DNA from: Narthecium ossifragum
Lineage: Eukaryota > Streptophyta > Magnoliopsida > Dioscoreales > Nartheciaceae
Assembly (NCBI GenBank): GCA_963920575.1
Contig: OY986967.1
Location: 22,337,648 to 22,401,647, forward strand
DNA length: 64,000 nt
Reading direction: 5' to 3'
Both the position numbers and the translations under genes were made by a program. Positions 1 to 10,611 of this stretch are shown here, one piece after another (the stretch's first letter is position 1; each line of letters starts with the position of its first letter). Under the pieces are notes generated by a model that did not search any database, was not told the DNA's origin, and saw nothing but the letters and a program-made list of their open reading frames with translations.

Positions 1-162
1 AGAAGTCTGACCAGATTCCAGGGTATTACCCTGACCAGCAATACCATAGCCTTGCCCATCCATTCCTGCAAGGCGAAATCCACGGCCACCACGGCGGCCA
101 CCACGATTATCCATACCACCACGACTCCACCGCCCCCAAAGAGGGGGCTCAGTCCGGCGCAT
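1..162 (-). CDS. Endogenous pararetrovirus ORF2, N-terminal part only (copy A)
   Basis: This is the mirror image of 8335-8496 and encodes the first ~54 residues of the viral ORF2 protein; the rest lies beyond the window edge. The start codon at 160-162 sits inside the end of ORF1 (ORF1 stop at 149-151), a 14-nt overlap identical to the one in copy B. The visible protein is rich in Arg and Gly (RGG-type repeats), as expected for a nucleic-acid binding tail. Function unknown. Confidence 0.8.
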   Translation of the reverse strand, partial: MRRTEPPLWGRWSRGGMDNRGGRRGGRGFRLAGMDGQGYGIAGQGNTLESGQTS

Positions 163-3100
163 GAGCACCCTGAATAAATTCGCGTGTAAGAAAATCAGGT
201 AAAACATTATGTTTACCAGGAATAAATTCAATAGTGAAATCAAACACAGCTAATTCAGCTTGCCATCGAGCAAAGATTTGTTTAGATGTCAGATTTTTAA
301 TATCTTTTTCAATAACACTCTTTGCAGAGCTACAATCAATACGAAGAATGAAAGGTTGATTCAAGATGTCCTCCTGAAATTTATAAAGGCATTTAATAAT
401 AGAAAGCATTTCTTTCTTGATTGTGGAATAATTAAGTTGAGTAGAGTTCCATTTACCAGAGGTATAACGAACTAATTCTTCCTTATTAGAAGGCAGACAT
501 TTTTGTTTAAGAATCCCTCCATAGCCAATATTACTGGCGTCCGTTTCTACAATCTTTTGACACTCTGGCTTAAGCAGATGTGTACAAGGCAGATTGATGA
601 CCTTAGTTTTAATTAGTCGAACAGCATTAGTATGGTCATTAGTCCAAGGGACAGGATTCTTTTTCAAACGATTATAAAGAATGGCAGTATCTTGAGCCCA
701 ATCTTTATAGTAATCTGAAACATAATTTAATGCTCCTAGGAAACGCTGTAGTTGATTAGTATCAGTAATAACATCAGGAAATTTAGAGGCAAATTCTATA
801 CTACGATCAATAGGGACAATTGTTCCTTTTCCAATATTATGGCCCAAAAATCGTATTTCAGTTTGGAAGAGTTTCATTTTTGGAGCCGATATGACTAATC
901 CGTTATGAATGGCTAAATGTCTAAATATTTCTAAATGCTTCACATGCTGATCAATGGTATCCGAAAAGATGAGTATATCATCTATATATGATAAAATAAA
1001 GTTAGTGTAAGGAATAAAAATTTCATTCATAATATTCTGAAATTCAGAAGGAGCATTTTTCAAACCAAATGGCATTACATTCCATTCGTAATGTCCAAAA
1101 GGAACGGTAAAGGCTGTTTTATAACGATCTTTTTCGTTAATTTGAATTTGCCAATATCCTGATTTTAAATCAAACTTAGAAAAAACTTTTGCTTTATAAA
1201 TTCTATTAAGTAAATCCCTTTTATTAGGGATAGGGTAACGGATCCATTTAAGCACCTTATTAAGAGGTTTGTAATTGATAACTAGACGAGGAACACCTCG
1301 TTCTTTCTCAGCATTATTGTTCACATAAAATGATGTACAACTCCATGGAGAGTAAGATTTTCTAATTAATTTCTTCTCTATTAGAGAAGCAATCTCTCTC
1401 TTACATAAATCAAGATATTCTTGATTCATTTGGCAAGGTCTTGCCCGAGTCGGAATATTCCGTTCATCAAAAGAATCTTCATAAGGTAATTCCACAATAT
1501 GTTTTTTCCTGTCCCAAAAAGCATTAGGAACAGAGCCGCAAACTGATTGTTGAAATTGTTTATCAATCTGTTCTATTAGATCTTTAGTAGCGGGCTTCTG
1601 TAATTGTTGTTCTAAATGAACATAAGAAATTTCTTCTTTCAAAAAATTTATTTGATTTTCTTTGAGCAGAATATCTTTAATTTCATTTAGGATTCTAGTT
1701 TGTGGTTCTGTGATGAATTGCATAGTAATTGGAGAGTTCTTATATCTGGCGCTTATTCCAGATGCATCTACCCTTTCAAGAGGCATAATTTGATGTAAAA
1801 AGGGTGTTCCAAGAATTAAGTGTTGAGATAAATCTTTAATTAACACAAATGAGGTTGGAATACAAGTATCTTGTATACAAACATAAGCTTTAGGAAGCTT
1901 AAAATTAACTTCTAATTTATTACCACTAGCGCCGCTAAGAGCTTGAGTAGTTTTTTCAAAGAATTTAGAAGGAATAATTCCTTCACGAATACAATTTAAA
2001 TCAGCACCACTATCTATTAAAGCAATTAATTTTGGGATAGTCTCATATTCTGAGAGGACAAGAGTAATTTCAACATACCATTTTTGAGTAGTAACTTGTT
2101 GTACAAGTTGTACCAGAAATTCTTCTTCGGGACTCTTAGAACATTGACCAGTCTCAAAAACCGCTTGGTTACTGGTATTTGGTGGAATTTCTACATCTTT
2201 TGTTTCAATGTATGAAAGTATATAGTCATTTTGTTCTTTAAGCATTTTAATTTCGCTTTTAAGGTTATTAACCTCTTTGTTAAGTTCTGCAAGAGACAGA
2301 GTCTTAACAGTCTTTTCTTGTCTTCGTCTTAAAACTTCAGACAGTCTATATGTATTGTCAATTCGAGGGGCTTCAATCTTTTGATTATGTTTTAAACACA
2401 TATCAATCAACTGAGCTTTAAGATCAGGAGCTATGTCTCCTTCAGTCAAAAGCTTAGCAATAAAATCTTTATTGAAGGATATCATATTAATAGAAAGGTT
2501 ATTCATTTCAACAATCTGTTTCCAATAATCAGTTTTATCCTTCTTAGAACATTTAGTACATTTATGTTCATCTTCTGAAGATATTTCTTCAGTACAGTCA
2601 GTGGTAGATTCAGCATATTCTATTGAATTATCCGTGTCGGAATCAGTAGTAATCATAACCTTATATAAAGATTTCTTTAATCCCTCGTCTTCTATTTCAT
2701 TAATTTTTTTCTTAGTATAACATCGATTAGCGTAGTGGCCAATTTTACCACATTTAAAGCATTTTGCTTTACTTTTATCTATTTTAGGTCGTTTTTGAGT
2801 ATTACCCTTTTGTGGTATAGATTTCTTAAATTTCTTTTTAAAAAAGGGTTTTCTCCTATTTTCTATTCGTTCAGGAGGTGGTTTCAGCTTTCGAGGTTCA
2901 TCAAAGGCAAACTGCTCGCAGAATTCTCCAAGCTGTCTCTTTTCAGTAAGTTTATGCGTTTTTAATTGATGTTTTAATTTAATATCATTACATAAACTTA
3001 ATCCTTCATGAATGCAAGCATTTATTAATGCTCCATAAGTGCAAGACTCGAAGGGGATTATACCACCATTCTGTTCCCGCATATAATTTCTCACACGTTC

Positions 3101-4473
3101 AGCAAATAGATTAGGTAATCCATCAATGAATTTTGACTTCCAATGACTACTATGAGCGTCATTTAATTGCATGACGCGGGTAATAAAAACGTCTTTATAC
3201 CAGCGAAAATGGGTAAGAGTAGGGCAACGAAGATTTTGCAACAAAGTGCGTGTTCGCTCCCCCTGACCAGTGAGATTACCAGTAAAATGGTCAAGAATAG
3301 TTAAAACTAATGTGTAAACCGCATCGGTTTGTTGTTGATTATTTTCAAGCTTAACAGCACTAAGGATTTCAGTGCGTTGATCAGGTTGGAGATAATTATC
3401 CCACCAACCTTTCAGACTACCAGTAAAACCACAAGTAAGAAAAGAAGCTACTTGTTGATCAGTATTACCATTATTATGGCAAATAGTAGAATACATCATC
3501 ATTCTATGTGCCATATTCAGAACTTGATGATCACTCATACCATCAATGTTCCATTCATAAATATTACGTCCTGAGTAATCTTGTTGTAGAAATGTATCAT
3601 TTTCTTCAAATAAAAGATCTATAGGAGAAGGTCGTTTATAATAAAATTTTTCAATATTACGAGGTCGATGTTCAATTTTATTAACAGTTTGAAATTGTTG
3701 TTCAGTTTCTAAGGTTATATCCTCAGTATCAGAACTTTCAGATTGTTTGAGGTTTATGGAATCATTAAGCACTTGAACTTTAGCTTGAGCAAATTGTTTA
3801 CTCAGAGAATCTATAAGTTCTTCGGATAACTCCTTTCCTAATTTAAAATTTGAGATTGAAGCATTTGGTTTAATAGCAGGTTTTGTATGAAGCCTAACTG
3901 TTTTATCTTTTATCAAATTTGCATTAGGAATAATTTCTCCAAGCTTATTGATAAGTTTATCAATAGTTTTTTCTAGACGAGTTAATTGTTGCCCTATTAC
4001 TTGAGAAAAAACATTAGAGTAATTATTTTGTTTAAAAATTTTATTCAACTCTTTGATTGTTTCATTGGTTGATTCAACAGGTTTTATAAACGCAGTTGCT
4101 TCAAGATTAGAAGTGGAAATTCCTTCAAGTTTTAGGGGGTCAGTTGGAGGATATAAGGATCTCTTTTGAACACCTTCAACTGTTTTCCAGCTTTTAAAGT
4201 GTTCTTCAATAACGTTTATTCTGGCAGTAGGATCTAATTCCTCATCAATCTGTCCAGAATTATGCTCGTCAGCAATTTGATCAATAATAGCATTTATTTC
4301 ATCCTCTTTCTCATTAGTATAATGATTATAAAACCATCCAGCAAAAAACTGAAGCTGATTATTAACTTCTAATTCTCTAAAGTATAATTCTTTATAAGAA
4401 TTTCTTTGTTCTTCATTGAAAGTTGCAAAAAACCAGTCGCGAAACTGTTTATTATATAACTTTTGAAATTCCT
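149..4473 (-). CDS. Endogenous pararetrovirus ORF1 polyprotein, capsid-protease-RT-RNase H (copy A, 5' end lost in gap)
   Basis: The frame is open from the stop codon at 149 to the gap edge at 4473 (about 1440 codons) without a single stop. In translation order there is a Glu/Asn-rich N-terminal part, a capsid-like region, a CCHC zinc knuckle (C-x2-C-x4-H-x4-C) near 2720-2761, a short predicted coiled coil, a retropepsin-like aspartic protease with IDSGAD near 2000-2017, reverse transcriptase with YIDD near 977-988, and RNase H with its first catalytic Asp near 539. This order is typical of Caulimoviridae. The movement-protein part, expected upstream, would lie in or beyond the gap. No ATG is visible, so the true start is not in this copy. 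Two-ORF layout and RT wording suggest a Florendovirus-like lineage (inference). The long open frame implies recent integration or an assembly duplicate of copy B. Confidence 0.9.
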
Positions 4474-4673
4474 NNNNNNNNNNNNNNNNNNNNNNNNNNN
4501 NNNNNNNNNNNNNNNNNNNNNNNNNNNNNNNNNNNNNNNNNNNNNNNNNNNNNNNNNNNNNNNNNNNNNNNNNNNNNNNNNNNNNNNNNNNNNNNNNNNN
4601 NNNNNNNNNNNNNNNNNNNNNNNNNNNNNNNNNNNNNNNNNNNNNNNNNNNNNNNNNNNNNNNNNNNNNNNNN
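4474..4673. other. Assembly gap of exactly 200 N
   Basis: A run of 200 N. The round number suggests a fixed-size scaffold gap of unknown true length. It lies between the two inverted viral copies, the place where an assembler would fail on a palindrome. Confidence 0.98.
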
Positions 4674-7600
4674 GAAGAACTTATAGATTCTCTGAGTAAA
4701 CAATTTGCTCAAGCTAAAGTTCAAGTGCTTAATGATTCCATAAACCTCAAACAATCTGAAAGTTCTGATACTGAGGATATAACCTTAGAAACTGAACAAC
4801 AATTTCAAACTGTTAATAAAATTGAACATCGACCTCGTAATATTGAAAAATTTTATTATAAACGACCTTCTCCTATAGATCTTTTATTTGAAGAAAATGA
4901 TACATTTCTACAACAAGATTACTCAGGACGTAATATTTATGAATGGAACATTGATGGTATGAGTGATCATCAAGTTCTGAATATGGCACATAGAATGATG
5001 ATGTATTCTACTATTTGCCATAATAATGGTAATACTGATCAACAAGTAGCTTCTTTTCTTACTTGTGGTTTTACTGGTAGTCTGAAAGGTTGGTGGGATA
5101 ATTATCTCCAACCTGATCAACGCACTGAAATCCTTAGTGCTGTTAAGCTTGAAAATAATCAACAACAAACCGATGCGGTTTACACATTAGTTTTAACTAT
5201 TCTTGACCATTTTACTGGTAATCTCACTGGTCAGGGGGAGCGAACACGCACTTTGTTGCAAAATCTTCGTTGCCCTACTCTTACCCATTTTCGCTGGTAT
5301 AAAGACGTTTTTATTACCCGCGTCATGCAATTAAATGACGCTCATAGTAGTCATTGGAAGTCAAAATTCATTGATGGATTACCTAATCTATTTGCTGAAC
5401 GTGTGAGAAATTATATGCGGGAACAGAATGGTGGTATAATCCCCTTCGAGTATTGCACTTATGGAGCATTAATAAATGCTTGCATTCATGAAGGATTAAG
5501 TTTATGTAATGATATTAAATTAAAACATCAATTAAAAACGCATAAACTTACTGAAAAGAGACAGCTTGGAGAATTCTGCGAGCAGTTTGCCTTTGATGAA
5601 CCTCGAAAGCTGAAACCACCTCCTGAACGAATAGAAAATAGGAGAAAACCCTTTTTTAAAAAGAAATTTAAGAAATCTATACCACAAAAGGGTAATACTC
5701 AAAAACGACCTAAAATAGATAAAAGTAAAGCAAAATGCTTTAAATGTGGTAAAATTGGCCACTACGCTAATCGATGTTATACTAAGAAAAAAATTAATGA
5801 AATAGAAGACGAGGGATTAAAGAAATCTTTATATAAGGTTATGATTACTACTGATTCCGACACGGATAATTCAATAGAATATGCTGAATCTACCACTGAC
5901 TGTACTGAAGAAATATCTTCAGAAGATGAACATAAATGTACTAAATGTTCTAAGAAGGATAAAACTGATTATTGGAAACAGATTGTTGAAATGAATAACC
6001 TTTCTATTAATATGATATCCTTCAATAAAGATTTTATTGCTAAGCTTTTGACTGAAGGAGACATAGCTCCTGATCTTAAAGCTCAGTTGATTGATATGTG
6101 TTTAAAACATAATCAAAAGATTGAAGCCCCTCGAATTGACAATACATATAGACTGTCTGAAGTTTTAAGACGAAGACAAGAAAAGACTGTTAAGACTCTG
6201 TCTCTTGCAGAACTTAACAAAGAGGTTAATAACCTTAAAAGCGAAATTAAAATGCTTAAAGAACAAAATGACTATATACTTTCATACATTGAAACAAAAG
6301 ATGTAGAAATTCCACCAAATACCAGTAACCAAGCGGTTTTTGAGACTGGTCAATGTTCTAAGAGTCCCGAAGAAGAATTTCTGGTACAACTTGTACAACA
6401 AGTTACTACTCAAAAATGGTATGTTGAAATTACTCTTGTCCTCTCAGAATATGAGACTATCCCAAAATTAATTGCTTTAATAGATAGTGGTGCTGATTTA
6501 AATTGTATTCGTGAAGGAATTATTCCTTCTAAATTCTTTGAAAAAACTACTCAAGCTCTTAGCGGCGCTAGTGGTAATAAATTAGAAGTTAATTTTAAGC
6601 TTCCTAAAGCTTATGTTTGTATACAAGATACTTGTATTCCAACCTCATTTGTGTTAATTAAAGATTTATCTCAACACTTAATTCTTGGAACACCCTTTTT
6701 ACATCAAATTATGCCTCTTGAAAGGGTAGATGCATCTGGAATAAGCGCCAGATATAAGAACTCTCCAATTACTATGCAATTCATCACAGAACCACAAACT
6801 AGAATCCTAAATGAAATTAAAGATATTCTGCTCAAAGAAAATCAAATAAATTTTTTGAAAGAAGAAATTTCTTATGTTCATTTAGAACAACAATTACAGA
6901 AGCCCGCTACTAAAGATCTAATAGAACAGATTGATAAACAATTTCAACAATCAGTTTGCGGCTCTGTTCCTAATGCTTTTTGGGACAGGAAAAAACATAT
7001 TGTGGAATTACCTTATGAAGATTCTTTTGATGAACGGAATATTCCGACTCGGGCAAGACCTTGCCAAATGAATCAAGAATATCTTGATTTATGTAAGAGA
7101 GAGATTGCTTCTCTAATAGAGAAGAAATTAATTAGAAAATCTTACTCTCCATGGAGTTGTACATCATTTTATGTGAACAATAATGCTGAGAAAGAACGAG
7201 GTGTTCCTCGTCTAGTTATCAATTACAAACCTCTTAATAAGGTGCTTAAATGGATCCGTTACCCTATCCCTAATAAAAGGGATTTACTTAATAGAATTTA
7301 TAAAGCAAAAGTTTTTTCTAAGTTTGATTTAAAATCAGGATATTGGCAAATTCAAATTAACGAAAAAGATCGTTATAAAACAGCCTTTACCGTTCCTTTT
7401 GGACATTACGAATGGAATGTAATGCCATTTGGTTTGAAAAATGCTCCTTCTGAATTTCAGAATATTATGAATGAAATTTTTATTCCTTACACTAACTTTA
7501 TTTTATCATATATAGATGATATACTCATCTTTTCGGATACCATTGATCAGCATGTGAAGCATTTAGAAATATTTAGACATTTAGCCATTCATAACGGATT

Positions 7601-8348
7601 AGTCATATCGGCTCCAAAAATGAAACTCTTCCAAACTGAAATACGATTTTTGGGCCATAATATTGGAAAAGGAACAATTGTCCCTATTGATCGTAGTATA
7701 GAATTTGCCTCTAAATTTCCTGATGTTATTACTGATACTAATCAACTACAGCGTTTCCTAGGAGCATTAAATTATGTTTCAGATTACTATAAAGATTGGG
7801 CTCAAGATACTGCCATTCTTTATAATCGTTTGAAAAAGAATCCTGTCCCTTGGACTAATGACCATACTAATGCTGTTCGACTAATTAAAACTAAGGTCAT
7901 CAATCTGCCTTGTACACATCTGCTTAAGCCAGAGTGTCAAAAGATTGTAGAAACGGACGCCAGTAATATTGGCTATGGAGGGATTCTTAAACAAAAATGT
8001 CTGCCTTCTAATAAGGAAGAATTAGTTCGTTATACCTCTGGTAAATGGAACTCTACTCAACTTAATTATTCCACAATCAAGAAAGAAATGCTTTCTATTA
8101 TTAAATGCCTTTATAAATTTCAGGAGGACATCTTGAATCAACCTTTCATTCTTCGTATTGATTGTAGCTCTGCAAAGAGTGTTATTGAAAAAGATATTAA
8201 AAATCTGACATCTAAACAAATCTTTGCTCGATGGCAAGCTGAATTAGCTGTGTTTGATTTCACTATTGAATTTATTCCTGGTAAACATAATGTTTTACCT
8301 GATTTTCTTACACGCGAATTTATTCAGGGTGCTCATGCGCCGGACTGA
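4674..8348 (+). CDS. Endogenous pararetrovirus ORF1 polyprotein (copy B, 5' end lost in gap)
   Basis: Open from the gap edge to a TGA at 8346-8348 (1224 sense codons). The first codons after the gap are in frame and there is no ATG that looks like a natural start, so the 5' part is missing. Landmarks: CCHC zinc knuckle of the capsid region 5736-5777; aspartic protease IDSGAD 6480-6497; RT active site YIDD 7509-7520; RNase H DAS 7956-7964; a conserved end with a LPDFLTRE-type motif near 8300. In the family the polyprotein is cleaved by its own protease, and the RT/RNase H copies pregenomic RNA into DNA in cytoplasmic particles. All visible catalytic motifs are intact. The C-terminus overlaps the ORF2 start by 14 nt. 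Whether this copy is expressed cannot be told. Confidence 0.92.
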   Translation, partial: EELIDSLSKQFAQAKVQVLNDSINLKQSESSDTEDITLETEQQFQTVNKIEHRPRNIEKFYYKRPSPIDLLFEENDTFLQQDYSGRNIYEWNIDGMSDHQVLNMAHRMMMYSTICHNNGNTDQQVASFLTCGFTGSLKGWWDNYLQPDQRTEILSAVKLENNQQQTDAVYTLVLTILDHFTGNLTGQGERTRTLLQNLRCPTLTHFRWYKDVFITRVMQLNDAHSSHWKSKFIDGLPNLFAERVRNYMREQNGGIIPFEYCTYGALINACIHEGLSLCNDIKLKHQLKTHKLTEKRQLGEFCEQFAFDEPRKLKPPPERIENRRKPFFKKKFKKSIPQKGNTQKRPKIDKSKAKCFKCGKIGHYANRCYTKKKINEIEDEGLKKSLYKVMITTDSDTDNSIEYAESTTDCTEEISSEDEHKCTKCSKKDKTDYWKQIVEMNNLSINMISFNKDFIAKLLTEGDIAPDLKAQLIDMCLKHNQKIEAPRIDNTYRLSEVLRRRQEKTVKTLSLAELNKEVNNLKSEIKMLKEQNDYILSYIETKDVEIPPNTSNQAVFETGQCSKSPEEEFLVQLVQQVTTQKWYVEITLVLSEYETIPKLIALIDSGADLNCIREGIIPSKFFEKTTQALSGASGNKLEVNFKLPKAYVCIQDTCIPTSFVLIKDLSQHLILGTPFLHQIMPLERVDASGISARYKNSPITMQFITEPQTRILNEIKDILLKENQINFLKEEISYVHLEQQLQKPATKDLIEQIDKQFQQSVCGSVPNAFWDRKKHIVELPYEDSFDERNIPTRARPCQMNQEYLDLCKREIASLIEKKLIRKSYSPWSCTSFYVNNNAEKERGVPRLVINYKPLNKVLKWIRYPIPNKRDLLNRIYKAKVFSKFDLKSGYWQIQINEKDRYKTAFTVPFGHYEWNVMPFGLKNAPSEFQNIMNEIFIPYTNFILSYIDDILIFSDTIDQHVKHLEIFRHLAIHNGLVISAPKMKLFQTEIRFLGHNIGKGTIVPIDRSIEFASKFPDVITDTNQLQRFLGALNYVSDYYKDWAQDTAILYNRLKKNPVPWTNDHTNAVRLIKTKVINLPCTHLLKPECQKIVETDASNIGYGGILKQKCLPSNKEELVRYTSGKWNSTQLNYSTIKKEMLSIIKCLYKFQEDILNQPFILRIDCSSAKSVIEKDIKNLTSKQIFARWQAELAVFDFTIEFIPGKHNVLPDFLTREFIQGAHAPD

Positions 8349-9723
8349 GCCCCCTCTTTGGGGGCGGTGGAGTCGTGGTGGTATGGATAATCGTGGTGGC
8401 CGCCGTGGTGGCCGTGGATTTCGCCTTGCAGGAATGGATGGGCAAGGCTATGGTATTGCTGGTCAGGGTAATACCCTGGAATCTGGTCAGACTTCTGATC
8501 CTTCTAAAACCAATGAATCAGACTTCGGGAATAGCTGGAGAACAATTCGGCGAAGTAATACTTCTAAAGCTAAGGAAATTAATCCTCAGAATCGGCCTCA
8601 TGAATCCTTTGCTGATGTTACTACCAAAGAAATTGATCTTGGTATGATAACCAAAGCAGCCTACGAAATAATTCTTTACATAGAACCCGAAGATATGTGC
8701 TACTCTGACAATCCAGAGAAATTGCGCCAAAAATATTTGGACAATTCCTATTATCCTACATCTGTTTATCATTCGAGAAAATGGATGGAAGCTTTATTAT
8801 CTCAGAGAGAAGTTTATTTTGAACATTTCTTCAAAAATTCTGATGAGAGAAAGCCACCTACTTATAGTAAGTGTACTATCAAGAATATCTTGACCCCAAA
8901 AGAATGGGGATTCAGCACTCAGAAACCCATTGCCTTCAAAATTAACCAAGAAAGTTATACTTTCAATTATTGGGATTATAAACATGCTTTTTACACCTCC
9001 CTATTATGCGAAAATGAAAATTTGAAGCATACGTGGTTTATTAAGATTTGCCCTGAAGTCCTTCATAAGGAATTTCCGGCTTGGATTTATGATTGGTGGC
9101 GCAAATATGGCGCTGAATTAGAAATTCTACCAGCACCAATTCTGGCACTCTATGATAAATGGGTATCTACCCATCCTATTCTTGCTCTAATTAAAGAAGA
9201 AGATGTGATCGAGGGTATGTTCCCCCTTTTCTTCTTTGCTGAGACAGAGATTCCTTGGATTTGGAAGTGGTTCGCTTCGGTGGATATCGACGAACTTTGC
9301 AGTCCTTGTCTTATTCGACAATATCAAATCAAATGGTGGAAAAGTCTAGACACTAATACTAAGGTCTCTGAAATTCAAGAGATTATCAAAGTTAATGAGA
9401 AATTATTATTAGAAAAGAGAAAAGGTCTTGAAGCTCCAAAAGAGAGATCAATGATCCGGCTTCAAAAATTGTTCGAACGACAATTTCCTCAGGCCACTGA
9501 GAATGAAATCATGAAGAAATGTTATGAACATTTAAAACATCAGTTCACTAGCCATTTCTCTGGCTCTGATAGAATTTCTATTAGCTCTGACGAGGCGATG
9601 CAAGATGCTCAAGACCCTTATGGTGATCAAGATGATCTGTGGACCCAAATCATTTCCCAAGATCTGCCCGGGAAAAAGAAGGATGGTCCTACCACTAGTG
9701 GAGCTTCCACTAGCCAAGGATAA
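8335..9723 (+). CDS. Endogenous pararetrovirus ORF2, unknown function, RGG-rich N-terminus
   Basis: The ATG at 8335 lies within the last codons of ORF1 in another frame, giving a 14-nt overlap typical of coupled or reinitiated translation. The frame could be opened further upstream inside ORF1, but only the 8335 start avoids overlapping the RNase H end. The product is 462 residues: an N-terminal ~40-residue Arg/Gly-rich RGG box, a Trp/Tyr-rich central part (including a WIYDWWRKYG stretch), Lys-rich helices near residues 350-380, and an acidic, Ser/Thr-rich tail. Florendoviruses are described as having a second ORF of unknown function in this position, which is the basis of the lineage suggestion. 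No stops or frameshifts. Confidence 0.85.
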   Translation: MRRTEPPLWGRWSRGGMDNRGGRRGGRGFRLAGMDGQGYGIAGQGNTLESGQTSDPSKTNESDFGNSWRTIRRSNTSKAKEINPQNRPHESFADVTTKEIDLGMITKAAYEIILYIEPEDMCYSDNPEKLRQKYLDNSYYPTSVYHSRKWMEALLSQREVYFEHFFKNSDERKPPTYSKCTIKNILTPKEWGFSTQKPIAFKINQESYTFNYWDYKHAFYTSLLCENENLKHTWFIKICPEVLHKEFPAWIYDWWRKYGAELEILPAPILALYDKWVSTHPILALIKEEDVIEGMFPLFFFAETEIPWIWKWFASVDIDELCSPCLIRQYQIKWWKSLDTNTKVSEIQEIIKVNEKLLLEKRKGLEAPKERSMIRLQKLFERQFPQATENEIMKKCYEHLKHQFTSHFSGSDRISISSDEAMQDAQDPYGDQDDLWTQIISQDLPGKKKDGPTTSGASTSQG

Positions 9724-10231
9724 GGAAGGATATGGTGGAACTTCCACTAGCTATGGATAAGCTTTAGCGGCTTATGATGTGATTCTAAAGGTAATTGATC
9801 TGTCACTCACTCGACTGCAAACCGACTCAGCACACGAAGTGGCGGGCCCTACCTTTTGAGCATTATTGCTCCACTGAGCCGACAGGATTGAAAGAGAAAT
9901 ATTCTCTCAATAATGTAGCTTTACTTAGCCTTGAAGGCTTGTACCTCTATATAAGAGGAAGAACTCTTCTGAGTTCAGTACGCTGGTTTTCACCCACTCT
10001 CCTCTTGTAACCTCTCTTCCCTTTGTAATCAAGAACCAGTGGAATATAGCTAAGCCTTTGTAAGTATCTTCTTCTTATTACTTGGTTTGGGTAATTTTTG
10101 GAACGCTTATCCCAAGGCTGGAACTTTCATAGTTCAGTTCTACCTTCCGATCCCTTCAAAAGGATCGGCAGCATCGAGCGCCAGTCTCTTTGAGATAAGA
10201 TCTTCTGAAAAATACCCCTTCGTTTACTTTG
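9724..10231 (+). promoter_or_regulatory. Pararetroviral intergenic region with promoter and transcript leader
   Basis: No gene. After the ORF2 stop a short Gly/Ser-coding-like unit (GGA-CTTCCACTAGC) is repeated. A TATATAA box at 9948-9954 is followed about 30 nt later by the expected transcription start, then a pyrimidine-rich leader. In layout this resembles the pregenomic RNA promoter of caulimoviruses. No tRNA-Met primer-binding site was seen here; in the circular genome it would lie downstream of the leader, which is replaced at 10232 by an inverted viral fragment. Confidence 0.65.
9948..9954 (+). promoter_or_regulatory. TATA box of the viral promoter
   Basis: TATATAA in a CTCTATATAAGAGG context, 225 nt after the ORF2 stop. 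It is the only strong TATA in the viral intergenic region and points rightward. Confidence 0.6.
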
Positions 10232-10611
10232 TTAACTTCTAATTTATTACCACTAGCGCCGCTAAGAGCTTGAGTAGTTTTTTCAAAGAATTTAGAAGGA
10301 ATAATTCCTTCACGAATACAATTTAAATCAGCACCACTATCTATTAAAGCAATTAATTTTGGGATAGTCTCATATTCTGAGAGGACAAGAGTAATTTCAA
10401 CATACCATTTTTGAGTAGTAACTTGTTGTACAAGTTGTACCAGAAATTCTTCTTCGGGACTCTTAGAACATTGACCAGTCTCAAAAACCCGCTTGGTTAC
10501 TGGTATTTGGTGGAATTTCTACATCTTTTGTTTCAATGTATGAAAGTATATAGTCATTTTGTTCTTTAAGCATTTTAATTTCGCTTTTAAGGTTATTAAC
10601 CTCTTTGTTAA
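10232..10611 (-). pseudogene. Antisense fragment of the pararetroviral protease region (third copy)
   Basis: This stretch matches 1905-2283 of copy A (reverse complement of 6214-6592 of copy B) almost base for base. It has one extra C in the run near 10487, which would shift the frame. It covers the coiled coil and the protease active site. It is joined directly to the viral leader upstream and to an AT-only tract downstream, and its coding strand is opposite to the adjacent viral promoter. Confidence 0.92.

Larger units (their letters stand above)
1..8496. repeat. 3.82-kb head-to-head inverted repeat of pararetrovirus DNA
   Basis: Positions x and 8497-x are complementary from 1/8496 to 3823/4674, so the arms (1-3823 and 4674-8496) have no net length difference. 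The two encoded proteins differ at one residue only (Ser versus Tyr, G at 3045 versus A at 5452). The spacer comprises 3824-4473, present only on the left, plus the 200-N gap. The left arm continues past the symmetry end by 650 bp of unique ORF1 sequence. The right arm continues past 8496 into the rest of ORF2. Confidence 0.93.

Noticed and set aside
4423..4754. Open frames running through the N gap
   Set aside because: Produced by unknown bases; only the true viral frames entering the gap edges are meaningful.
9795..10010. A 71-codon frame in the viral intergenic region
   Set aside because: It crosses the TATA box and leader and has no similarity; short leader ORFs are expected in such leaders by chance.
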